64,000 nt of DNA from Corynebacterium minutissimum (lineage in GTDB: Bacteria > Actinomycetota > Actinomycetes > Mycobacteriales > Mycobacteriaceae): positions 186,001 through 250,000 of the forward strand of contig NZ_JSEF01000004.1 in NCBI RefSeq assembly GCF_000805675.1, written 5' to 3'. The notes under the pieces are model-generated. The model saw nothing but the letters and a program-made list of their open reading frames with translations. It made no database searches and was not told the origin of the DNA. Position 1 is the first letter of the stretch, and every line of letters starts with the position of its first letter. Below, one piece after another: positions 1 to 7,133 of the stretch. The position numbers were made by a program, and so were the translations under genes.

Positions 1-95
1 ACTCAGCCAGTGTCGACATTTTCAGTGGCGTGGTGTTCGCCCTACTCGGTGTGATCATTTTGGCAGAGGGCATCCGTGGGGTCCTTGCTCTTTAA
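1..95 (+). CDS. C-terminal fragment of a membrane protein (partial)
   Basis: An open frame runs from the window edge (codons in phase from base 3) to a TAA at 93-95. The roughly 30 visible residues are a hydrophobic stretch rich in Val, Leu, Ile and Gly, followed by a short Glu/Arg-containing tail. This looks like the last transmembrane helix of an integral membrane protein. The family cannot be named from so little sequence. Confidence 0.5.
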   Translation, partial: SASVDIFSGVVFALLGVIILAEGIRGVLAL

Positions 96-125
96 CCACG
101 GTGGTGGCTAGGTATGCTGGTCAGC

Positions 126-410
126 ATGCTAGACGTCTCAATTAGGGGAGAATCCATCAAGCTCGGCCAGTTCCTCAAGCTGGCTTCCTTGGTCGCTACC
201 GGCGGCGAGGCTAAGGAGCTCATCGAGCAGGGCCAAGTCACCGTCAACGGTGAGGTTGTTACGCAGCGCGGAGCCACGCTCGCGCTTGGCGACGTCATCT
301 GTGTCACCGACACCTGCGTCCGCGTCGCCGCTGAGGACGAGGATGATGATTACTTTGATGAAGCCACCGCCGATGATGATTTTGATCCCGAGAAGTGGAG
401 GAACCTCTAA
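126..410 (+). CDS. S4-domain RNA-binding protein
   Basis: This 94-residue protein begins with an S4 fold: a KLGQFLKLA helix, then a segment matching the alpha-L motif of ribosome-associated S4 proteins (EAKELIEQGQVTVNGEVV, about residues 29-46). The C-terminal 30 residues are very acidic. The family binds structured RNA, usually rRNA or tRNA. The ATG at 126 is preferred over 114 because TATGCT at 113-118 lies 7 nt before it, fitting a leaderless promoter. The stop overlaps the next gene's start (TAATG), so the two are probably cotranscribed. The exact RNA target is unknown. Confidence 0.85.
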   Translation: MLDVSIRGESIKLGQFLKLASLVATGGEAKELIEQGQVTVNGEVVTQRGATLALGDVICVTDTCVRVAAEDEDDDYFDEATADDDFDPEKWRNL

Positions 411-1114
411 TGCCGGCTTTTGAAGCGGAAGTAGGCATGCCCTACGGGATTACCTTGGCTAGCTCTGATGTGAAAGCGTCGGAGAAGTTTTACTCCGCGG
501 TGTTGGGCTGGGAATTTGAGGATGGCGTTGCCCGCCTCCAGGGCCTGCCCGTCGCAGAGATAGTTCCGGGCCAGGACACCTGGGCCACCTACTTCCTCTC
601 CCGTGATCTGGAAGCTGATTGCGCCCGGGTGGAGCAGCTCGGTGGCAAGATTTTGGCCTTAGGAGAGCCTTTGGCTCTCGTCCTCGATAACACCGGCGCC
701 GTGTTCGGGCTGGTGCAGCCGGAGCTGGACCGCTTCGTGGCCGGCGGCGAGCCGGGCACCCCGGTGTGGCATGAGCTGGCTGTTTCCGAGAACTTCCGCT
801 CCGCCTTGGACTTCTATGGCGAACTTTTTGACTGGGAGATCCGCGGCGATGAAGAGTACGCGCTCGCGGAAGAAGAAGGCGCTGCCTTTGCCGGCTTCTG
901 GCATGCAGAGGGCCTGCCCAGTTTCTGGCAGACCTACCTGGGCGTGCGGGATGTCGACCGGGCGGCCAGGGCCGCCCTTGATAATGGTGGCGAGGTGATT
1001 CGTGAGCCCTATGAGTCTCCCTTCGGCCGCCTGTGCCTCATTGCCGATTCAACCGGTGCGACCCTGACCCTGTGCGAGGTCGAGGACGCCCCCGACGAGC
1101 CCATCGAGCTCTAA
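410..1114 (+). CDS. VOC-family (glyoxalase/bleomycin-resistance fold) protein with two domains
   Basis: The 234-residue protein has two consecutive VOC modules. The first starts around residue 10 (GITLASSDVKASEKFYSAVL) and the second around residue 125 (WHELAVSENFRSALDFYGEL), each closing with a strand that mentions FG-x-L. This layout is common in actinobacterial VOC proteins of unknown substrate. The ATG at 410 overlaps the preceding stop and follows a GGAGG at about 395-399, which decides this start over an upstream in-frame one. The fold call is firm; the function is open. Confidence 0.8.
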   Translation: MPAFEAEVGMPYGITLASSDVKASEKFYSAVLGWEFEDGVARLQGLPVAEIVPGQDTWATYFLSRDLEADCARVEQLGGKILALGEPLALVLDNTGAVFGLVQPELDRFVAGGEPGTPVWHELAVSENFRSALDFYGELFDWEIRGDEEYALAEEEGAAFAGFWHAEGLPSFWQTYLGVRDVDRAARAALDNGGEVIREPYESPFGRLCLIADSTGATLTLCEVEDAPDEPIEL

Positions 1115-1142
1115 CCGGATCTCTTGGAGAGCACGCGTCACC

Positions 1143-1466
1143 ATGACGACACCTGGACGTATCGAGGACGTGCGGGCCGTCGTGCGCCGAATTCCGCCCG
1201 GTAACGTGTCCACCTACGGTGAGATTGCCAAGGTGGTCGGCGTGGGCGCGCGGTACGTGGGCTGGGTGATGTCGAAGGGCGCAGACCTGCCCTGGTGGCG
1301 CGTGGTCAACAGTACGGGCCGCGCCCACACCTCTGCCGCCCACGACCACTGGGATGCGGAAAGGATTCCGCACAACGGTGACCGCGTGCTCCTTGCGGAG
1401 TGTGGGTTGGATGCGGAGGATCTGAGGGGCGTCGGCAAGCACGCCCATAAAAGAAAGGACACGTGA
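1143..1466 (+). CDS. Alkyltransferase-like (ATL) DNA-binding protein, MGMT family
   Basis: This 107-residue protein has the winged-helix part of O6-alkylguanine-DNA alkyltransferase (RRIPPGNVSTYGEIAK, residues about 15-30; ARYVGWVM). The active-site PCHRV box reads PWWRV at residues 50-54, so the alkyl-accepting Cys is Trp51. Such ATL proteins bind and flip O6-alkylguanine and pass the lesion to nucleotide excision repair without repairing it. The second Trp, in place of His, differs from the classic PWHR version. The gene precedes, and overlaps by TGATG, an SMR efflux pair. Confidence 0.85.
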   Translation: MTTPGRIEDVRAVVRRIPPGNVSTYGEIAKVVGVGARYVGWVMSKGADLPWWRVVNSTGRAHTSAAHDHWDAERIPHNGDRVLLAECGLDAEDLRGVGKHAHKRKDT

Positions 1467-1816
1467 TGCGCGCCTGGTTGTTTCTTGGCATCGCCATCCT
1501 CAGTGAGGTCATCGCCACGCTCTGCCTCAAGGTCGCGCTAGCGCACCCAGCGGTATACGTCGTGGTAGTGCTGGGATACGTTGCAGCCTTTTCCTCGCTG
1601 CACCAGGTGCTGCGCTGCGGCATGCATGTGGGAGCGGCCTACGGAATCTGGGGCGCTACGGGCGTGGTCCTTACCGCGGGGTTATCCGCATTGCTCTTCG
1701 GGGAAGAACTTACACCCCTCATGCTGGTGGGCATGGGCTGCATCATTGCTGGCGTGGCCTGCGTGGAGATGGGCGGCCGTGAGCCAAAGCCTGAGCTCGT
1801 GGAGGTTCAGCCGTGA
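1466..1816 (+). CDS. Small multidrug resistance (SMR) transporter subunit 1
   Basis: The 116-residue protein has four predicted transmembrane helices and the membrane-embedded Glu14 that binds protons and cationic substrates in the SMR family (EmrE/SugE type). The start ATG overlaps the stop of the ATL gene. A second, different SMR gene overlaps its end, the arrangement of paired SMR pumps such as EbrAB and YkkCD that work as heterodimers. The substrate cannot be told; quaternary ammonium compounds or guanidinium are usual. Confidence 0.88.
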   Translation: MRAWLFLGIAILSEVIATLCLKVALAHPAVYVVVVLGYVAAFSSLHQVLRCGMHVGAAYGIWGATGVVLTAGLSALLFGEELTPLMLVGMGCIIAGVACVEMGGREPKPELVEVQP

Positions 1817-2121
1817 CCTGGCTAGCCCTCGCGATCCTTATTGAAGTGGCCGGCACGCTGGGGCTGCGCATGCTGGCCGTACACGGTCAGAAGTCGTGGG
1901 TTGTGTGGGTCGTGGCGGCCTACGTGTCCTCCTATGTGTTCCTCTCGCTGGCCCTGCGCGACGGTATGCCACTTGGCGTGGCGTATGGAATCTGGACTGC
2001 CTGCGGTGTTGCGCTTACCGCGCTGGCCTCCTTTGCGCTTTTCCGTGAACCGTTTACGTGGCTCAAAGGACTCGGCGTGGCGCTTATCATTGGGGGAGTA
2101 CTCCTCGTAGACATGGGCTAA
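1813..2121 (+). CDS. SMR transporter subunit 2
   Basis: The 102-residue protein has four transmembrane helices and the conserved Glu in helix 1 (Glu11, context AILIEVAG). The GTG start overlaps the TGA of the preceding SMR gene (GTGA), so translation is probably coupled. The two subunits share the GVAYGIW-type motif of helix 3 (GAAYGIW in subunit 1). Together they probably form an antiparallel heterodimeric efflux pump in the cytoplasmic membrane. Confidence 0.88.
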   Translation: MTWLALAILIEVAGTLGLRMLAVHGQKSWVVWVVAAYVSSYVFLSLALRDGMPLGVAYGIWTACGVALTALASFALFREPFTWLKGLGVALIIGGVLLVDMG

Positions 2122-2129
2122 ACCTCAAG

Positions 2130-2933
2130 ATGAGGTCTAGACTCAGCATCGTGCTGACAAAAACTGGAGCCCTCGCGCTTACCCTCACCGCTACGCTTGC
2201 CGCGGCGCCGGCCGCCCAAGCCCTCACCTTTGACCCGGGAAAAGTCCCGCCACGTACGCAGATGACCGTGCGCTATGCCGACGGCAATGTCGCATCCACG
2301 CCTAATGGCCACGAGTCCCGTCCCGCTGTGTCCCTGGTCAAGCTGTACCTGGGTATGTGGGTGCTGAAGTACGGTGCGCCGGAAGACAAAGCCCGCGTGG
2401 AAAACATGATCCGTTTCTCTGAGGACGGCACCGCAAGCGACTTAGAACGCAAGTACCCCCAGGCCATCCCTGGCATTATTAGCGAATACCAGCTGGGGGA
2501 GACCCACCACAATGGATATTGGGGCCAGACTACGACGTCGACGGAGGACCTCGCCCGATTCCTTGGCGCCATCTTCACGGACCCGGTTGCAGCCCCCATT
2601 ATGAAGGGCATGTCCACGGCAGCACCCGCGGCATCGGATGGCTACCGTCAGGACTTCGGCACCGCGCAGATTCCGGGCATTTTGGGCACTAAGTTTGGCT
2701 GGTCGGATGACCGCCAGGTGCACGCCACCGCGTCCTTTGGCCCAGGCTACACCGTGGCGGCCAATACCTATGGCTCGCCGGGTGACCTCACTGCGGATGT
2801 ACTGGGTGCTGTCGACGTTTCTGCACCGCCGGCGATACCTGCACCGCCCGCCCCGCCGGCACCGCAGGACCTGCGCGATCGCGCATGCGAGGAGCTCAAG
2901 CGCATTGTGCCGGGCTCCTCCCACGCGTGTTAA
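2130..2933 (+). CDS. Secreted serine-hydrolase-fold (beta-lactamase/PBP-like) protein
   Basis: The 267-residue protein starts with a signal peptide (residues 1 to about 31, ending AAPAAQA). The mature part carries an SxxK motif (SLVK, 68-71), an S-x-D/N-like triad (SED, about 97-99) and a KTG-like box (TKFGW, about 187-191). These are the three landmarks of beta-lactamases and DD-peptidases in the right order, though divergent. The C-terminus is Pro-rich, then has two Cys that could form a disulfide. The ATG at 2130 is chosen because it begins the signal peptide. It follows the SMR pair by 8 nt. Enzyme activity is inferred, not shown. Confidence 0.65.
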   Translation: MRSRLSIVLTKTGALALTLTATLAAAPAAQALTFDPGKVPPRTQMTVRYADGNVASTPNGHESRPAVSLVKLYLGMWVLKYGAPEDKARVENMIRFSEDGTASDLERKYPQAIPGIISEYQLGETHHNGYWGQTTTSTEDLARFLGAIFTDPVAAPIMKGMSTAAPAASDGYRQDFGTAQIPGILGTKFGWSDDRQVHATASFGPGYTVAANTYGSPGDLTADVLGAVDVSAPPAIPAPPAPPAPQDLRDRACEELKRIVPGSSHAC

Positions 2934-2948
2934 TCACAAGAGCCTCAC

Positions 2949-3797
2949 CTATGCCCCGCGCAGGCTGGCCGCGCCAGGCGAGTGCGAATACGTGTCATCG
3001 TTCTTGGCTAGGCGATGCGCGCGGATGCCCAGGTAGATGACCGTCGGGTACATAATGAGCGCCACGAGGATGTACTGCGTGACGAGCTGCCACGTTTCTT
3101 CCCACATGTAGTTCCACGCAAAGTGGAGGCAGAAGGAGAAAAACAGCGCGCCTACGCCGATGCCGAGGCGCCACCACCAAGGCTTATGCGCGGCATAGAT
3201 GGCCCATCCGATGCCGAACCCGGCGATGGCCGTGAGGCTCATGTGCAGGCACGGCCCGGCCACGAGGCGCAGGCCCCACATTTGGAACATGCCAATCCAG
3301 TCTGAGGAGTGGTGCATCAGTGCACCCATGGCGGAGTACAGGCAGTTTTCTAGGACCTCGAAGCCCCAGCCGACGAGCGCGCCGACGATGAAGCCGTGCC
3401 AGGGCCGGTTGAGCTGGCGGAAGCTGAGGAGGACGAAGACCACGCCAAGGGCCTTGGCAAATTCCTCCGGATAGGCGCCGCCCCAGGACATCATGGATTC
3501 CTCCCAGCCCAGACCCACGGAGAGGTCGGTCAGTGGGGTCGCTGACAGCAGCGCCAAGGTCACGGCAGCACCGGCGCCCCAGAGCACGCTTGCCGACGCC
3601 CACCCTTTCCCCGGCCGTGCCCACATCGGACTGCGACTCCACAGGAACAGGCCCAGCGCCAAGAAGGCGAAGCCGATGATGAGACTTACGAGGCCCGGCA
3701 GCGGAGCCACGAAGAAAATGCCGAGCAGGTTAAACAGGGAAATCGGCAGGCACAGACCAATGATGATCCAGAGGGTAACGCGGAAGATTTTGCTCAT
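2949..3797 (-). CDS. PrsW-family intramembrane metalloprotease
   Basis: The 282-residue protein has about eight hydrophobic helices and the PrsW/CPBP-type motifs: EE at 111-112 (YPEEFAK), a GFEVLEN segment around 145-151, a His near 185 (LHMS) and HFAWN at 225-229. In Bacillus, PrsW cleaves an anti-sigma factor. In actinobacteria the substrate is generally unknown. Its start overlaps the stop of the upstream gene (ATGA), so the two form an operon, and that gene's membrane-anchored extracytoplasmic product is a possible partner. Confidence 0.85.
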   Translation of the reverse strand: MSKIFRVTLWIIIGLCLPISLFNLLGIFFVAPLPGLVSLIIGFAFLALGLFLWSRSPMWARPGKGWASASVLWGAGAAVTLALLSATPLTDLSVGLGWEESMMSWGGAYPEEFAKALGVVFVLLSFRQLNRPWHGFIVGALVGWGFEVLENCLYSAMGALMHHSSDWIGMFQMWGLRLVAGPCLHMSLTAIAGFGIGWAIYAAHKPWWWRLGIGVGALFFSFCLHFAWNYMWEETWQLVTQYILVALIMYPTVIYLGIRAHRLAKNDDTYSHSPGAASLRGA

Positions 3798-4288
3798 CGG
3801 AAAGCCTCCATAAATTGTTCGGCAAGGTCGGCCGGCTCACCATTAGAGAAGATGATCTGGTAGTTAAGATCTCCTTTGGCCACGCTGAAGGCGAAGACCG
3901 GAGTGAAGCCATCTTTTTCAAGGGTAAGAATGCCGTTGGCATCTTTCACGTCCTCTTCCCGCGGCATGCCTTCGAAATTGGTTGCGCGCACTGCGCGGCG
4001 CAGGGCGAGTTCATCGTCCTCAACGCCTTCGGTGATATAGGCCTCGACCAAGGTATCGCCGCAGTCCCAGGCCTGGTTGGCCATGGAATCATGGTTCACG
4101 CTGCATTTCAGACCGTCGATGGGCTGGCGCCAGTCAGGGTCATCGAGCACCACCTCTTCCATCTCAGGTTCGCGCTCGGGCAAGGCCAAGCTCAGTACAG
4201 CGGGTGAACCAAGGACAAGGAGGGTTGCCCCGAGCACGGCGAAGAAAGGTCCCGTCATCTTCGCCGGCGGAAAACGATAAGAAGTCAT
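3794..4288 (-). CDS. Membrane-anchored hypothetical protein, operon partner of PrsW
   Basis: The 164-residue protein has one hydrophobic segment (about residues 11-33) and then an acidic extracytoplasmic domain with two Cys (CSVNH and WDCGD) that may pair. I do not recognise the domain; the C-terminal half (FSVAKGDLNYQIIFSNG) looks like a compact alpha/beta module. The ATG at 4288 has TAGTGT 7 nt upstream, fitting a leaderless promoter divergent from the M13 peptidase promoter. A larger upstream in-frame extension would read through the divergent promoter and is rejected. Confidence 0.7.
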   Translation of the reverse strand: MTSYRFPPAKMTGPFFAVLGATLLVLGSPAVLSLALPEREPEMEEVVLDDPDWRQPIDGLKCSVNHDSMANQAWDCGDTLVEAYITEGVEDDELALRRAVRATNFEGMPREEDVKDANGILTLEKDGFTPVFAFSVAKGDLNYQIIFSNGEPADLAEQFMEAFR

Positions 4289-4330
4289 GCGCACCACACT
4301 AACGTGTGCTTCTGGCATAGAGTGGCGTGC

Positions 4331-6247
4331 ATGAAGGATCTGTACCAATTTGTTAACGGCCCGTGGGTTGAATCCCACGTCATTCCGGATGACCGCGGAG
4401 TAGATGGCACTTTCCACGCACTGCGTGATGAAGCCGAAGAGCTCGTCCATGACATCGTCAAGGAGGATTCTGGCCGCCCAGGAACCCTCTACGCCTCCCA
4501 TATGGACACGGAGGGAGTCAATGCTGCGGGTACCGATACTCTGGCAGCTGACCTAGACAAGCTCGTTGCCGCTGACCCTGAGGAGCTGGCCCACAACCTC
4601 GGTGTGCTCGAGCGCGAAGGTGTGGGCGCGCCGGTGACGTTCTGGGTCGAAAAGGACTCGAACTCTGAAGATGCGGTGGCCTACATTATCCAGTCCGGCC
4701 TGGGCCTGCCCGATGAGGCCTATTACCGCGAGGAGGCCCACGCTGAGGTCCTTGCCGCCTATGAAAAGCACATGGCCGCCATGCTGGGTTTCCTCGATCC
4801 GGCTCGCCTGTTTGGCCTCGGTGCAGAAACCGCAGCGACCCGTATCGTGGCCCTAGAAAAGGAGCTTGCGGCCGGCCACTGGGACGTGGTGGCCTCGCGC
4901 GATGCGGTGAAGACGTATAACCCGGTGGACGTCGCCAAGCTGCCCAGCATCACCCGCGCCATCCTGAAGGGTGGGGGACTGCCGGAGCACCGCGCGGTGG
5001 CAATGATGCCTTCTTATTTTGAGCACCTTGAGGGCCTGTTCACCGCTGGCCGCATGGCGGATTGGCAGCTGTGGGCCACGTGGCACATTTTGTTGTCGCG
5101 CGCACCCTACCTTACTGAGGAGATTGGCCGGAAGAACTTCGAGTTCTACGGCACCACGCTTTCTGGTGCTACGGAGCAGCGCGATCGCTGGAAGCGCGCC
5201 GTGGGCCTGGCGGAAAACATGGTGGGACAGGAAATTGGCAAGGTCTTCGTGGACAAGCACTTCCCGCCGTCCTCCAAATCCGAGATGGATGAGCTGGTGG
5301 ATTACCTCACCGCTGCCTACCGCGAGCGCATCTCTCGGTTGGAGTGGATGACCCCGGCCACCCGCGAGCGCGCGCTGGAGAAGCTCTCCCAGTTCAAGGC
5401 CAAGATCGGCTACCCGGACATCTGGCGTGACTACTCCGACCTGGAGTTTTCCCCCAAGGGCGCGGACCTGGTGGCGAATGTGCGCGCAGGTAGCGCGTGG
5501 AACCACGACTACGAGCTGGCCAAGATTGGCAAGCCGGCCGACCGTGATGAGTGGTTCTCCACCCCGCAAACCGTCAACGCCTTCTACAACCCGGTGGTCA
5601 ATGACATCACCTTCCCGGCTGCTATTCTGCGCCCGCCTTTCTACAACCCAGAGGCAGACGCTGCGGAGAACTTCGGCGCCATCGGTGCGGTTATCGGCCA
5701 CGAGATTGGCCACGGTTTCGACGACCAAGGCTCGCAGTACGACGGCCAGGGCAACCTCAATTCGTGGTGGACCGATGAGGACCGCGCCGCCTTTGAGAAG
5801 CTCACCGCCAAGCTCGTGGATCAGTACCAGGGCAAGGTGCCGAAGGTGCTGGAAGGTACCGACTCTGCCGGCGTGAACGGCAGCTTCACCTTGGGTGAGA
5901 ACATCGGTGACTTGGGCGGACTGGGTATCGCCGTGGTGGCTTACAAGAACTACTGCGCCGACAAGGGCCTAGACATCAATGGCCAAGTGGCACCGTTTGA
6001 GACCGAGGGCGCTGAGCCGGAACTGGCGCAGCACGAGTACACCGGCCTGCAGCGCTTCTTCCTGGCCTGGGCGCGCGTATGGCGCACCGCTATTCGCCCG
6101 GAGATGGCCGCCCAGTACCTCGCCATCGATCCGCACTCCCCGGCGGAATTCCGCTGCAATATCATCGCGGAGAACATCGATGAGTTCTACCAGGCCTTCG
6201 ACGTCGAAGGCGGCATCGCACCGGAAGAGCGCGTCACCATCTGGTAG
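4331..6247 (+). CDS. M13-family (neprilysin/PepO-like) zinc metallopeptidase
   Basis: The 638-residue enzyme has the HEIGH zinc motif at 457-461, the substrate-binding NAFYNP box before it, and the ENIGDLGG motif whose Glu is the third zinc ligand. The C-terminal RCN(I)xxN-type ending is also present. Length and motif spacing fit bacterial M13 oligopeptidases. No signal peptide is seen, so it is probably cytoplasmic like PepO. TAGAGT lies 7 nt before the ATG (leaderless). It faces away from the PrsW operon. Confidence 0.95.
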   Translation: MKDLYQFVNGPWVESHVIPDDRGVDGTFHALRDEAEELVHDIVKEDSGRPGTLYASHMDTEGVNAAGTDTLAADLDKLVAADPEELAHNLGVLEREGVGAPVTFWVEKDSNSEDAVAYIIQSGLGLPDEAYYREEAHAEVLAAYEKHMAAMLGFLDPARLFGLGAETAATRIVALEKELAAGHWDVVASRDAVKTYNPVDVAKLPSITRAILKGGGLPEHRAVAMMPSYFEHLEGLFTAGRMADWQLWATWHILLSRAPYLTEEIGRKNFEFYGTTLSGATEQRDRWKRAVGLAENMVGQEIGKVFVDKHFPPSSKSEMDELVDYLTAAYRERISRLEWMTPATRERALEKLSQFKAKIGYPDIWRDYSDLEFSPKGADLVANVRAGSAWNHDYELAKIGKPADRDEWFSTPQTVNAFYNPVVNDITFPAAILRPPFYNPEADAAENFGAIGAVIGHEIGHGFDDQGSQYDGQGNLNSWWTDEDRAAFEKLTAKLVDQYQGKVPKVLEGTDSAGVNGSFTLGENIGDLGGLGIAVVAYKNYCADKGLDINGQVAPFETEGAEPELAQHEYTGLQRFFLAWARVWRTAIRPEMAAQYLAIDPHSPAEFRCNIIAENIDEFYQAFDVEGGIAPEERVTIW

Positions 6248-6261
6248 TACCCTGGGGTGCC

Positions 6262-7116
6262 ATGAGTGAGTGGACCATCGGTGGTACTGACCGCCAGCTA
6301 ACACCGGAAGAACAACTGGAACAGCTTTCCTCCTACATGGAGGTGCACTACCCGCTACCGGATTTCCGCCCACCGTGGGCCGGTGGCGGGTCGCCGGAGG
6401 CCGATCGCTACTGTGCGCTGCTGCCCGATCGCATAGTGCAGGCCTCCATGATGGTCTTAGGCTCTGCGGTCGATCACTCCCTGCCGGGGACGGTGTTTAC
6501 GGACGGCGTCAGCGTCCGGGAGGCTGAGGTCGGGGCGATCTTTGAACCGTCAGAAGCTGAGGGCGGTCGCTGGGCGGTGTCGCTGCACTCCGGTGGTTGG
6601 TGGCGTGGTGACGGCAAAGCACTGGAGATGCAGTGGCGTCCCGAAGTGGCCGCGGCGGCGCAGCTATCCGGAACCACCATCATTGACGTCGATTACCCGC
6701 TCGCGCCTAAGCACACCGTGGCGGACATGGTTGAGTCCGTTCAGGCGGCCGTCGATTATGCCCGCGCCCACGGCGCGGAACACGTGACGGTATGGGGCTA
6801 TTCCTCTGGCGGCGCACTAGCGGCGCTCGTGCCTGCCGACGCCCTCCTGCTCACCTTCCCCGATTTCGACGCGCTGGAAAAGCTACCGGAGGAGATCCGT
6901 GGCGACTATGCCCTTGACGAGGAGGCACTAACCGCCCAGTATTCGCGCATCCTTGTCCAGACCGCGCTGCAGGATGAGATTGCCGCGCGCGTCAATATCC
7001 CCGGAGCGCAGACCGCCGAGTACGTGTCGATGCACCGAATTTCCACCCCCACGGTGGCCCGTCAGCGCATTAAAGAAACGGCGGACTTTCTTAAGTCCGC
7101 CGCCTCAACTTCTTAG
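6262..7116 (+). CDS. Alpha/beta hydrolase (HSL-like esterase)
   Basis: The 284-residue protein has an oxyanion-hole motif HSGGWW (HGGG type), the DYPLAP strand typical of hormone-sensitive-lipase-like esterases, and a nucleophile elbow GYSSGG. A His near the C-terminus (MHRI) may complete the triad. No signal peptide is present. It follows the M13 peptidase by 14 nt. TACCCT 8 nt before the ATG could give its own leaderless transcript. The substrate is unknown. Confidence 0.8.
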   Translation: MSEWTIGGTDRQLTPEEQLEQLSSYMEVHYPLPDFRPPWAGGGSPEADRYCALLPDRIVQASMMVLGSAVDHSLPGTVFTDGVSVREAEVGAIFEPSEAEGGRWAVSLHSGGWWRGDGKALEMQWRPEVAAAAQLSGTTIIDVDYPLAPKHTVADMVESVQAAVDYARAHGAEHVTVWGYSSGGALAALVPADALLLTFPDFDALEKLPEEIRGDYALDEEALTAQYSRILVQTALQDEIAARVNIPGAQTAEYVSMHRISTPTVARQRIKETADFLKSAASTS

Positions 7117-7133
7117 CTAGGCCTGTCTAGCTT

